64,000 bases of DNA. Source: Paramacrobiotus metropolitanus (lineage: Eukaryota > Tardigrada > Eutardigrada > Parachela > Macrobiotidae). A model generated the notes under the pieces. It made no database searches. It was not told where the DNA came from and worked only from the letters and a program-made list of their open reading frames with translations. This document shows positions 51,741 to 63,445 of the stretch, piece by piece; the first letter of the stretch is position 1, and the number at the start of each line of letters is the position of its first letter. The stretch is from contig NW_026570235.1 in NCBI RefSeq assembly GCF_019649055.1, positions 1,302,001 through 1,366,000 on the forward strand, given 5' to 3'. A program made the translations under genes and the position numbers.

Positions 51741-52439
51741 GTTGAATCCACAAGCGTGATATTGTCGTGAGTAAAGAACTGATCAGAATGCGAGAAGTGC
51801 TGCGCATCACCGTGGATCCAAGAGTGCGGAAATCCGGGAATCGGCTATCCAATTTTCGAGTCGTATCCTGCCCTATCCCATGAGTCGTCAACGGAGTGCC
51901 GCGAGCCAAGACTGAAAACAAACTCGGAGCAATTTCACCTCGGTCAACCTAAACGCATCGTGATTAAGTCAATGAAAGCTTGCACTATTGTCAAATAACT
52001 ATAAAATTATATTATAATTAAAAGCAATTTTAATACAAACACCGAGAACGAAAATTAAATCCGGTGGTGCAATACCGTGGCCATAGCACTGGCGCTAAAT
52101 TTAAGAATACTGTAAAATTAATATTTTATCACATATTTTTTTCTCGTTTGCAGGGGATGGTTTTCTGTCAATTTTCATGTATCTGCCCAGTTAACAAACA
52201 GCATACTTTGCGAGCGCGCGCTATTTAAAAAGTGCCGGGATAAGCACTTGTTGTTATGGACCTACAATGACTTCCCGGCGCACCTTAGGTGCACGGCTCC
52301 CAACCGCCACAGGGCACCATCCTGGTAAGAATACTAGTAGTCAATTCTGTTTCTTAATTCTTCAAGCTGCTTGAAAAATCTGCGATGTAGTTACTCTGTA
52401 GTTACTGTAGTAGTGTATGAAGTTGAGGACTCTGGGACT
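51741..52439. other. Spacer before DOCK tail copy B
   Basis: Contains probable 5' sequence of the minus-strand glycine-zipper gene, AT-rich DNA, and the right member of a short inverted pair (52250-52335). No intact gene. Confidence 0.5.
52250..52335 (+). repeat. 90-bp inverted pair, right member
   Basis: Inverted match of 40860-40945. The plus strand reads HLLLWTYNDF and then drifts out of the partner's frame. It ends at CCTG|GTAAGA, a donor-like site, so it may be an old exon edge. Confidence 0.6.
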
Positions 52440-54100
52440 ATCTATTCATTTCGCTAGACTTTATGATGGGAATACGTGTTGAAATAGTTTTGTTTGTGAA
52501 AACTGTTTTACGTGGATTACGAACGAAGTCTCGGTGAAACCTTTGATATTTTTTTATACAGATAGAACGGATGGCTGGAAAGCGAATGTTCGGGACGTAC
52601 TTCCGTGTAGGCTTTTATGGACCGAAATTTGGTGATTTGGACGGTGAAGAATTTATCTATAAAGAACCGGTCATCACAAAGCTACCGGAAGTCTCCAGTC
52701 GCCTGGAATCATTTTATTCGGAAAAGTACGGCGCTGAATATGTCGACATCATTAAAGATTCCAATGCCGTCAAACGGGAACTGTTGGATCCGGAGAAGGT
52801 GTACATACAGATTACTTATGTGGAGCCGCATTTCGATAAATGGGAACTGCGCAATCGCGAAACGTTCTTCCAAAAGAACTACAATCTCCGTCGATTCGTG
52901 TACTCTACACCGTTTACCATGGATGGCCGGGCTCATGGCGATTTACATGAACAGTATAAGCGGAAAACGATTGTTACGACCGCTAATGTAGCTTCGTAGC
53001 CGGTAAATATTTTTCCCTTTACACAAAAGCATACATGTACTTACATGCAGCGTTTTGCGCATTGGAAATTTGATATTTAGGCTGGGTGATATTTAATTAT
53101 TGAAATTGCTGTTATGAATAAAGTTTCTTCGTCTTTGTTGTGATTTCCGGTTGTTTTGGTCACTAAATAACTTCGATATTTTTCTTGCCTAGGCTTTTCC
53201 GTACGTGAAAACGCGAATTCAAGTTATCGCAAGGGAGCAGTCGGTTCTGACGCCGATCGAGTTAGCGATCGAAGATATTCAGAAGAAAACGGAAGAACTA
53301 CATGCGGCCATTAAGCAGGAACCTTCGGATGCCAAAATGTTGCAAATGGTTTTGCAGGTTAGATTTGCTGGTGTTAACTTGGAATGCTGCTAAGACTTGA
53401 GCTGCATCTGCAATTCGTAGGGCTGCATTGGAACAACGGTTAATCAAGGTCCTTTGGAAGTAGCCGCAGTTTTCTTGTCGCATCCACATGACCAACCAAT
53501 GACGGCCCTACAGCATAAACTGCGTTTGTGCTTCAAAGATTTTTCCAGACGGTACGAACAAAGAATGGCGACGGCTTTTCTTGTGTATACGGCTTTTCTT
53601 GTTTTGCGTTTTCAGCAGTTTTGGTAGTTGCTGCGATTTAAAGTCTGTTCTTGATTTGTTTTGTAGGTGTGCGGAAGCTCTGAAATTAAACAAAACCCTT
53701 ATCGCGGCTGATCAGAAAGAATACCAACGGGAATTAGAAAAGAATTATCAGCGCTTCCATGATTCCATCAAACCAATGTTGCAGTACAATGCCGAAATGC
53801 TGGCTGCCGATGAACTGGAAAATTCCAACTTGAATTCGACTTGTTAATCTCTTTTGTTTTTTCTTTGTTTATAGATGTTCTCTACGTAAGAATCTGATTG
53901 CACTTGTTACTTATGCACAACGGTAATGTTTGAACTATTGTCGGGAATCTCGATTTGACATCTTGCAGTCTCCAAATTGTTGATAATGTGGTTCAGTTTA
54001 TTTTTTGTTTGTTAACAGTCTTGTGATTCGGTTCCAGTTTAAATTTTTTGTGGGTGTTTAAACTCACTACAGCGGGAAATGAGTAAATCTGAAGAAGGTC
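52440..54100 (+). repeat. Direct repeat of the DOCK 3' end, copy B
   Basis: Homologous to 38160-39935 in the same orientation, about 14.3 kb downstream. It includes intron sequence before the first exon and part of the 3' flank. Introns have diverged by indels (for example 115 versus 192 bases before the last exon). Confidence 0.93.
52562..53847 (+). CDS. Second copy of the last four DOCK exons
   Basis: Exons 52562-52987, 53193-53357, 53421-53551 and 53667-53847 encode 300 residues identical to the C-terminal 300 of the DOCK gene, i.e. the catalytic half of DHR-2. All GT-AG sites are intact. Comparing 903 coding bases I count 18 differences, all silent. No upstream DOCK exons accompany the copy, so it can only be expressed as alternative terminal exons of the upstream gene, from its own promoter (ATG at 52571, [12 protein letters not shown]), or not at all. 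A haplotype joined in by assembly is the main non-biological alternative. Confidence 0.8.
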
Positions 54101-54732
54101 ATCTGGTGCACGAATAACATTTACTTAATTCAATACGATGAAAAAATTAATAAATTTTTCGTATTACTCGTACAATTCCTCGTACAGAAATTAATATCTG
54201 TGCTTGGGAGAGTAAAATAAATTTCTGGGAAACCGTCAGCACGTGGCTTGAACATCCTCTATAGTACAGACCGGGAATTTAATTGCATGCCTAATTTCAG
54301 GAATGAACGTCATTTTGTTATGCTTTCCAGTCTGCGGTTCCATAAAGAACGCCTAGACGGTTTTAAATCGCAAGTTTTATGATTCCGTATATTTCCCAAT
54401 TCGATTTACGCTTCCCTTATTTTTGATTCTGTATTTTTTCCATTACACTGCTTTTTTATCTCATAACGGCATACTTAATTACAGTTGTGCTTTCTGGAGA
54501 CATGTTCAGTTTAAACGACTAGTGGGAAGACTCATGTCGCGTTTGTTGGATTAGGACACACCTACTTGGACAAATATCTATATACAGTTCTTTTGATCAT
54601 GTACAACACGTGCGAACATCAGACTGTATTCAAATTTCAAATACCGTGAGCAAACGGTAATCTGTAGCACTGATAAAATATGAGAACAAAGAAACATTAT
54701 CGAAATCAACAATAATCTGGAAAACACTCCAA
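53848..54732. other. Convergent intergenic region
   Basis: Lies between the stop codons of the second DOCK tail (plus) and NELFCD (minus). It must hold both 3' untranslated regions. Nothing else recognised. Confidence 0.5.
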
Positions 54733-57295
54733 CTACGTTGAAGCTTTGCAATCCTGTAAAAACACAGAAATACTATCTTTCCCATCGGCCGTACGTAGTG
54801 TTCCCGTAATATCTTTATCCGAGACAAGAGGCAACAGCAACTGCATTAACTCATCTGAATAAGGCGGCGCCATAATATCAACCAGCTCCACAACAAAATG
54901 TCGAAATAGCGAAACATCGGTATCTTGTTTGGCGTAGGCGGCACGCACAAATCTGAGCACAGGTAGTACACATCCACAACTGACCAAATGGATCATCCGA
55001 TCCAGAAACATTTTCTGTAATTCGAGGCGGATGAGCATGTCCATCTGCGGCCAGGCGGTTTCAAACAATTCCATTAGCAGATCCAAGATTTTCTCGTGGA
55101 GATAGGGATGCAGGCTTGCAATCTCATCGAGTATAATCAAGTGCACCGGTGTATTACGGGATTCACCGGCAAATTTAAAATAACTGGCCTGCTTCACCGT
55201 TTTCCCAATCCAGCGAATCATTCCCATGGAGATAACGGGAAAGCGCAGAACCGTAAAAATATTCTGCAGTTCCGTGTGGATATCATTCGGGCCTTTGGCG
55301 ATGAATTCCAAGGCTTTGCGGATCATTTCCTGTGTGACTTTCACATCGTCGCGATTGATCTCCAGTCGCATGGGAATCGGAGATTTCTTACTGGGTGTTG
55401 TCCATTTTTCCACAACGGACGCGGCGTAAGCCAGCAACGATATATAACGGATGCGGTGATCCGAAGGTATCTTGGATTCCAAACTGAAGAGACTTTCCAC
55501 TAACAAATCAAGAAAGTCCCGGAAGCGTAGCAAAGCCACCTGAAACAACCAACAAAATCAAGGAAACCATTACTGAAACGATTTTACGGTATAATTTTTC
55601 TTCGACTGTAATCCGTGGAAGCGCGAACTTGCCTGGCAAAAAGCGTGTAACCGGTCAAATCGGTCAAAGCAGATGTTTTTAAATAAAAAGGAGTACTAGC
55701 GAGGTATAATTTATCGCTACTTCAACAAATTATTCTTTTGCTAATTCATCTATCAAAAGTCTTCATTCGAAGCACAGAAAAAAAGATGTACTACAGTTTT
55801 TACCGGAGGTGGGCCCAGAGAATCCGCGGGATTGGCGATAATGTACATCTGATGTAGAATGTGAATGTCTGCCGGATTCAGGCTCTTCTTGGACGACATG
55901 GAAGCGACGGCTTGCATAGCACGCGGCCAGGCCGCACCACGGGCAATAATGAGGAGAATGTGGAGGATGTGTTGATTTTTCACACTGTCACTGACATCCT
56001 GCATGATCCTCATTAGATTCAATCCACCCGGCGCCTCGTATGCGAGACTGTACATCACCAACTGGGCGACGAGGAATGTGGATTCACCGTTCGCCACCAG
56101 ACGCGCGAAGTCCAGCAGAGCGTTCTCCTGCCGGTCAATCAGTCGGCCCATGGCTGAGTCGAAGACGCGTGTGAAAACATCCGTCTGACTGACAGCCGTG
56201 ATGGTCGTGGGGATTTCGTTCTGATGTCCTTAAAAATACCGAAAAAACGAAATGAGTACCGGTACACGCACAAAAGTTCAGCCGGATAAAAATTTTGGAA
56301 TAAAACGTATATATAAACGTTATATACGTTCGTAAAATATAGGTATACGTTTAATTATTTTGAGCAATAACAGTAACCGAAGCTAGTAAAGATTAAATAT
56401 GTATTCAGTAAACCAAAAGCGTAACAAAGAGGAGTAAGTATACGACGCAGATTTCTACAATAGAAAAGAAAAGAGAAAATCACAATTTGCGCAACAATAG
56501 AATCGGGTGGTAAAAGCACACAAAACAAATTATTATAAGACAGATTTTTGAGTACGAATATACAAAAATCAATTTTCTTTCTTTTGCAGCGCAAAAAATG
56601 CGTACTGCACATTGCATGTTTTTTGCACACATTTAAAACTGAGCGTAATTTTTTATGATGTAGTCATTTTGATTTAAAACAACTGCGCCGAGAGAAAATT
56701 GTGCGACAGTTTTACCAGCATCAGCAATCAATTTGATGGTAAAATTCAGCATCAACGATTCTCCATGGGTTTCCACCAATTTATAGATCATTTTCCGCCA
56801 GTGTTTATGCTGAATTAGATCATTTAACCAATGTGTATTGCCGCCTTCCTGCAGGAAAATCCGATCGGCTTTGCGCGGATCAAAACTGCTCACCAGGATA
56901 TTTTCCATGTAGTTCTCAATTAGTTCCTTCACTTTCGTCGGCTCATCGCCCAGAATGATCAGCCACTCGGCGAACAGATTCACATACTGCGCCAGTCCTT
57001 CGTAGGACGTCGACAGTGCTTCGATCGCTGAGGCCGCATCACCATCCGATGCAAAATACCGATTCAGGAACTCCATCAACGACGGCTCCATAATGAAATC
57101 CATGGTACGGAATTTGCTTAAGCAGAAATCACGGATTTCGGCGGCGGGTGCGGATGTGGAGAACTCCAGACTGGTGTGATCGAGTGACGACGGTTCATCC
57201 GCGTCGTCGTCCATGTCGTGATCAGCTGCATCGTCGTGCACGTCGCCGTCGTCTTCGGCGAAATACTCCGGATCATTCTCATCGTCCCTGTCCAT
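54733..57295 (-). CDS. NELFCD: Negative elongation factor C/D (TH1)
   Basis: A core subunit of the NELF complex, which holds RNA polymerase II in promoter-proximal pause. Three exons, 57295-56716, 56228-55804 and 55539-54733, with phases 1 and 0, give 603 residues (human about 590). An acidic N-terminus (DDGDVHDDAADHDMDDDADE) precedes the conserved helical body: MEPSLMEFLNRYF, VNLFAEWLIILGDEPTKV, SSFDPRKADRIFLQEGG, LMLNFTIKLIADAG, then SLNPADIHILHQMY and the PPPVALLRFRDFLDLLVESL junction across intron 2. The C-terminal third contains SRNTPVHLIILDEIASLHPY. I chose the Met before DRDDEND. Residues encoded just upstream (to 57373) are open but unlike the family and are preceded by an acceptor-like site. 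Confidence 0.95.
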
Positions 57296-57727
57296 TCCGC
57301 AGTTCCACTGACTATAGTACAGGAAAATCGTACACAGAGCTGCCAAAAACTGAAGGCATGCGCGATGATACACGGGGATCCCAGATATGGTAGAAAATCA
57401 CTTTGGCCAGTCGAACTTTATTTAATGCTTTCTTAATAGTTAATGGACAGTGCCGCAATGGCCAAATACAATGCAGCATACTAAGTGAAAGTGTAATAAA
57501 AACCGTAAAGTTCGCTCAGAGATTGTACACAATGTACAGTAGCACAAAAAACAAATAAATTTCTAGTTTTCCTAGTGATTTTTTGTAGTCACAGGCTCAC
57601 AGCCCGTTGTTAGCCAGACAGTACAGACATAATAGATTGTGTTCGCTACACACGAACGATAGACGGTCCGGTATACGGTGACAATATAACAATTGCAGCT
57701 CTGCGGAAAAATGTCTTTCTTCATGAT
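57296..57727. promoter_or_regulatory. Head-to-head intergenic region of NELFCD and the 57728 gene
   Basis: Two starts diverge across about 430 bp, so the promoters probably overlap. On the plus strand a six-codon upstream frame beginning at about 57711 (MSFFMI) ends in an ATGA just before the proposed start of the next gene. I see no convincing TATA element. Confidence 0.35.
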
Positions 57728-58680
57728 ATGACGCTACCAGCGCGCGCAGTGTCGAATCAAGGGAAAACTCAACTTATGATGATTGATCGTCAGAAGAAAA
57801 AAGCCCGATGCGAATCGCACATCTTGGAATTGTATATGGCCATCTGCCGAACCGAAAAGATACATTTTGTGAGCAAGTTGTCTACATAATCACCATAATC
57901 ATTGCAAATAAATACTTACTAACCGCATAGTCCGTAGTATATCAGTTTAAGAACACTAATAATACAAAGCCGTACTGGCAGACACCGGCGTAATCCTAAT
58001 TAAGTGATGTAATTTATAAACGCGTTAGTATATGTATTGCATTAACAAAAAATCATGTAATTTTTTCACAGATGCCCGACGCATGGGCTGTGCAGTATAT
58101 ATTGCACAAATTCGCCCAGCCAGAATGCTGTCGTATTCAGCAACAATCGGCGATAGTGTTGGACGGCATTTCTATTGGATGTGTACCGAGGAAACTACCA
58201 GAGAGATTAGAGAAGAATGAGGATAAGAAGAAAAAATTTATAAAGCTGATGCTAGACAGTCAACACTTCTACCAGAGTCAAGATGCTCCACAGAATGCCG
58301 ATTCTGTGGATGCTGATCCTGGGGATGATTCTGCTGATCCTGATTCAGAATCAGATTCTGATTCTGCTGATGCTGAATCTGATCAAGCTAGTATAATATC
58401 GGGTATTTGTTATGTCGCGGTACATGGGCCATCCAGGATGGCGATTGCCGACGTAAGTGCAATTTTAATTATTCTTATAAAATAATAATTATTATTTGGA
58501 TGGTTGTTTGTATTACAGATCGTTTTCACAGACGATTGGGATCCTGATTTGCAGAAAAAATGTCGAGAATTACTTCATAACGAGGGTGTGGACAAACGCG
58601 TACAAGTGCACTTTACCGGAGAGCGTGGATTTCATGAGACCACATTGGGAAGGAACGATCTGTTGTCACAAAAGCACTAG
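57728..58680 (+). CDS. Unrecognised protein with acidic Ser/Asp/Ala tract
   Basis: Proposed exons 57728-57868, 58072-58452 and 58519-58680, all phase 0, encode 227 residues. I recognise no family. The N-terminal part is basic then helical (IDRQKKKARCESHILELYMA). The middle has WAVQYILHKFAQPECC and a Lys-rich patch. Residues around 120-150 are a low-complexity acidic run built from Asp, Ser, Ala, Glu and Pro. The last exon reads IVFTDDWDPDLQKKCRELLH and then ends. Splice sites are good (GAC|GTAAGT; TATTACAG). The first exon is supported only by phase and openness; a start at 58072 is the alternative. It could be the 5' part of a longer gene with the next locus. Confidence 0.5.
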
Positions 58681-59042
58681 GATATCGAAGAAACCGAGAC
58701 TATAACCTATCAGTATGTAAAACTGGAACTGTATGATGGTGTATATACTTATTATTAAGACACTATTCCGACAGTAATGAATATGAATAATTATGTAGAT
58801 ATAGCCTGATTATCAAGGTTTCTGTAATGTCGCGTGGTAAAATGCGCCGCCGTATCTGTATTAATTTCGAGTCCAGATAGTACTAATATATATGCGCATG
58901 GCATCGCATAAAATGTTAAATTAGTACTGAATAATAGAATATTACGCCATAGTTAATAACCAAATCACATTTTCTGGAATGATGATGGTGATTTGCTTTG
59001 AGTGTGAAAGAAAATCATCTGTCGACCGAAGGTCACAAGAAG

Positions 59043-60024
59043 ATGGCACCGATTATTATATGTGACCGAACATCGAAGATTCCCGACAACAAACATTGTT
59101 CTGTGGAGGCAAAAGATTTGGCGCGACTGTACGGCGATGAAACTGGCGATGAATTACTACAGCTGGATATCCGTAAAGCCTGTCGAACATTGTCGGTTAT
59201 CGAGACTGTATATGGGCTTAGTGTGTATATCGATGCGTCGTTAGTCACAGCTATGAAACGATACGAACTGCGGATAAGGGGTGCACGCCATGCGAATATT
59301 TTCACTTTTGTCCGTGATATTATCGTCCCGGCCTTCAAGGTATGTAGTAGATCATTTTAGTTTGTTTCCTATTAGATGTTAACTATTTATGTAATATCTA
59401 TCATATATAAATGGCTCAATAAACAATAAACTGTTGTAGAATTTCGTGACCTTTAATGCCGAACTGGTGCAGCATTTGATGTTGGGAACAGCTCAGCACA
59501 AGGATCTTTCGACCACCGATCACGTTAACTACACTGATCATAAACAGCAATGCAGGCGTGAAAAGGTGGGAAAAGATGAGCCCCAGTCAACGGTTCCTAA
59601 GGAAAGTGTTGCATCGTTACCGTTTTTTGTTCCTTACGTCGAGGCTGATCCCCGCGGAATCATGCCAGCATTGCTGCCATCAACAGCCGTTGATGCCGTA
59701 GTGCAGCCTATTAAAGATCGTGCTGCCCTTGCGACGACTGTTGTGGATGTTGAAGTGCATACCAACCAGCTTTCACCGCCATCAGTGAATGTACATCTAC
59801 CTAGTGTCCCGTTGGTGCTTAATCAGGAAGTTCAAACCAACGTTGTTCATACTGTCAGCCGAGCCAGTTCACCAATAGCGGACACAGCTATGATCGATGG
59901 CAGCGAGGCTGTTCTTCCGCCGACCGTATCTGCACCAACCAGGAAACGAAAACACCGTAGCGGCCAGGGAAAGAGTAGTTTGTCACCTGCGACATCTTCT
60001 TCTTCACATACGGTACCTTCGTGA
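59043..60024 (+). CDS. Unrecognised protein, folded N-terminus and disordered C-terminus
   Basis: Two exons, 59043-59339 and 59440-60024 (phase 0), encode 293 residues. The first about 115 residues look globular and helical (VEAKDLARLYGDETGDELLQ; ACRTLSVIETVYGLSVYIDA; ANIFTFVRDIIVPAFKNFV). A weak resemblance in layout to BEN-type DNA-binding domains is possible but I cannot support it. The rest is Pro/Ser/Val-rich and ends in a basic patch (TRKRKHRSGQGKSS) like a nuclear localisation signal. The ATG at 59043 is chosen because an in-frame stop lies shortly upstream. Function unknown; a nuclear role is a guess from the basic tail. Confidence 0.55.
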
Positions 60025-63000
60025 AAAGCTAGTCGTGCATCAACTGGCCTATCGACTGCATCGTCGGGATCAAGTGCCGATCGTAGTGAAATTGGAGCCG
60101 GTCATCCTCCTCAGTCAAACCAGCCACTATTCCGAAAGCCTTTATGTATGATGCGACCGATTGTCGACGGTCTGGCCATCAGTCGACCAACATCCTCTTC
60201 TTCCGTTAACAATGCTGATTCGAAATCTGGCCATCCATAAAATCCTCACACGACTCCGAAATGAGGTACCCTTAGGTAAATTGGCATTTTTACAATCATC
60301 TATTAGCATTATATTGTTGGTAATGATAAGACTCACTGAGCATAATTAGAAGAACTAATTTGTATACATGAGTATGTTTATGCGCATTTTTGAAACAATT
60401 ACGTACATTGCGTCTGTGTATGATGCGACATGGTGATGCAGTCATTTATTTTTACAGGGCATAGGAAATGGACGTGTGCACATATCATGGTATCGAGAAG
60501 GAGAGAAGTTGTTTTTTTCTTATTATGCTGTTGCGGTGAGAGTTATTGGTTTACATGTGTTATGCCCCAATAATGGGATTGTTTTTCTACGTGTTTATTT
60601 TATTTATGTATTAAATTACTTGTACTATAAAAAATTTTTGTATTATCAGTTTATTTATATACAGTACATTGTTTTCTTGGACACTAGTGGCAGCGGATTA
60701 TTTGGACTTTAAATATTCATCTTTTCCATGCGGGAACTGAATAGATAATGTTTTATTATCATAAAAAAAGGTACCATCGTATAATTCGTATTACTGTATG
60801 TTCGTTAAATCAGTACTAGACAACTAGTCGTAAATTGAATGACAAAGAATGAGGCCCGTCCGAGTATAAATGTATAATATACGTATATATACCGGGAAAC
60901 GTATTTTATTCACAGCAGCGTTTATAATAACAAACTAGTGCATGCTGGTTGCAAATCCGATAACAAAGAATTCAATTTAATAAGAAACTAACATGTCAAC
61001 ACAGGTTAACATTATTTGGAACAATATTAGTTACATACGCAGCCGGTAATCATCATGCACGCCTTTGTTTACCGGTAACGTTTTCAAAGGGGTCACAGTC
61101 ACCACTGGTGCACTAATCCGGCTTGTCGAATTGGTCTGCTGTTGTGTGTCAATCGTTGAGTACTGTACTGTATTAATCCGGAACCATTTGCTTTTGCTGT
61201 ATTTCGTCACATTTTTAAATGCTGCGATCAGTTTTGCTAATTTTCCATATAATCAATTCCACGTTGATTATAGTAGTTTTTATTTCCGTTATACTAAGAT
61301 ACTGGAATTTTGGGTGAAACGTACAGTTGCCGGTCATGCTTTGTAATTTTTCCATATTCCACCCAGATACCAATCGCTCTGATTCCCCACCTGCTGCTTA
61401 TAAAGCACCAAACGTCTCACAAGCCAACGGAACAAAATAACAATGATCAACAAAAGACTCATATTTCTTGTTCTTGTCCCCAAACGCTTGTTCGTCTCCT
61501 GCGCCATCCAAGATGCTTTACATACTCATAAGATGGCGCACGGCGCGATCAGCGGAAGTTTCGCGTTGGCGTGCCTTCTGGGTTTCCATAGTAGGAACCG
61601 CCTCATCGATGCCACGGCGGCCCACGTGTAGTGTACGCTTATTGTATCGTGAATGTATGGCCCACCTGTAATGTACGCTTATTGTATTGTATTGTGGCGG
61701 CTGTGCCCACAGCTTCCAGGTCCGGTTCTACAATTCCCACAGCCGCTAGCATTTGAGTATCCGGAGTCGCCTGTACTCAACAGAAACACTCATTGCCATT
61801 GGTCAGAGTTCAATGCATGCAGGTTTATCGGAAACTTTTTTTCAAGTCATCATTGTCATCATTATTATACGACACGATGGGACACCGTACCGTAACCACA
61901 TCGTCTGTAATTGTGAGTGTTCGCACTCATCCCTGCTTACAAACAGTAAACGATGTACGGTCTAATCTTGCCTCGAAGCGAAACGCTGCAAGTTTTAGCC
62001 AGCCTCGGTGCATCTGTGTTTGCTAAACTGCATTTAGTTGTAAATCCAATGAAAATTAAAATTCTATATTATATTTTGATACAAAAAGCTAAATTTAGGC
62101 CCCAATAAGTGTTTCTATGAGCATCTGAAATTAACACAGGCGTCTACGCAGTATGGGTGAAGAGCTCGCGCCGAGTACTTCGACTGCTCCGTAAGCTTTT
62201 CATAGTAAATTGAATTAGCTGAAGAATCTTTTGTTTGTGGACAAACTGCTCTTACTTAGTATCAAAAAACTTCTCTTTCTTCTCCGAATTTTCTCTTTCT
62301 TCTGATTTACTCGGCCTGCCAATCAACAATTGACCAATTCACATATTAAACCACGTGGTAAGCTAGTCACGTGGTTTCAGAAATGCTGCAGCAGTCTGTA
62401 CAATCTACACCTGCTGGACGATATTAGGCAAACAAACCACGTGACAATCGACCAATAGAATGCTAGTCCGTCCTATATGTGAATTGGTCAATTGTTTAAA
62501 CTTACTGTAGCAGCTCGAAAGTTACGGGATTTGGCAACTGCAGCCGTTCTAATCGACGCAACTGCCGCCGAGAGCGGTTGCTATTTCGCAGCACTCAACG
62601 GTATGCTTGACGATATCTAAGCTTTCAACCGTCAATCCTATCGTCAAACGGTCCGATAAGAGTACGCCGTGATGACGTGCAAGAGCCTATCGTATACGTA
62701 CCGTATATCGTAAGCCTTTTTGTGCTTGCGAACACAATCTAATATGACGTGGTATAAGTTTGCTGTAGCGTAGTGGCAGCAGTAACAACAATCGCCAGCT
62801 CATGTAACACACGTCCCGCACGGGCTGTCTATCGTTTCTCGTTACATGTCGAATGATTCCTTAAATAAATCATTGTCCGAAGTTTATGACATTGTTCTAC
62901 TGCGATATTTTAGTATATGCGTACCAAATACCCTTTGTTCGTGTAAATGGAAGCACAGTTTACGGGTCTGGAGTACGAGTGTGAGGATCTTTCGCGTTTA

Positions 63001-63445
63001 AAATTATTGATATAAAGATGATTTCATACCGGAAAGTGTGTACTTATGCATATTTATACCACCACTCAGATGTTCCGAAAAGTCAGGTTTAACGCTTCTC
63101 ACAGACTCCCAGTCAACAGCAGAGATCTCCAACGAAATTCAAACCAACAAAAAAAACAGATAGGTAATAGTGGTTGCTTCATAAACCAAAGCTTTTGCAA
63201 GCTAATGCTAAGTACTGTACAAGATGGACACATTATTTTAACATTAACGCGCCGTTGGCACCCTGAGTCAAAAACAAACAAAACATTAATCGACAATACA
63301 ATCAAACCTAAAACGCAGAACTCTAAAAATATTTCTTTTACTAAGCTCAGAAAGACATAACCACCTAACCTAAAAGAGTTACCATTTGAAATGAAAGACA
63401 GCCCATCACAACAAAGATTCGCAAAATTCATAGAACAAATCTATT
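60025..63445. other. Gene-poor region
   Basis: About 3.4 kb with short, low-complexity frames only. The one clear structure is the terminal-inverted-repeat element at 62325-62496. The right end must contain the 3' untranslated region of the zinc-finger gene on the minus strand. Confidence 0.5.
62325..62496. mobile_element. MITE-like element with 22-bp perfect terminal inverted repeats
   Basis: 62325-62346 starts AACAATTGACCAATTCAC, and 62475-62496 is its exact reverse complement. The 172-bp unit has no coding capacity. Inside it, ACCACGTGGT and several further CACGTG motifs form a second, nested inverted arrangement. I see no certain target-site duplication, so the superfamily is open. Confidence 0.65.

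Noticed and set aside
51673-51921. 82-codon minus-strand frame as a separate gene
   Set aside because: The same exon in another frame starts MIQAMKKF and splices in phase to the glycine-zipper exon, which explains the locus better.
57296-57373. Upstream NELFCD start at 57373
   Set aside because: The extra 26 residues are hydrophobic, unlike the acidic family N-terminus, and follow a probable 5' untranslated region.
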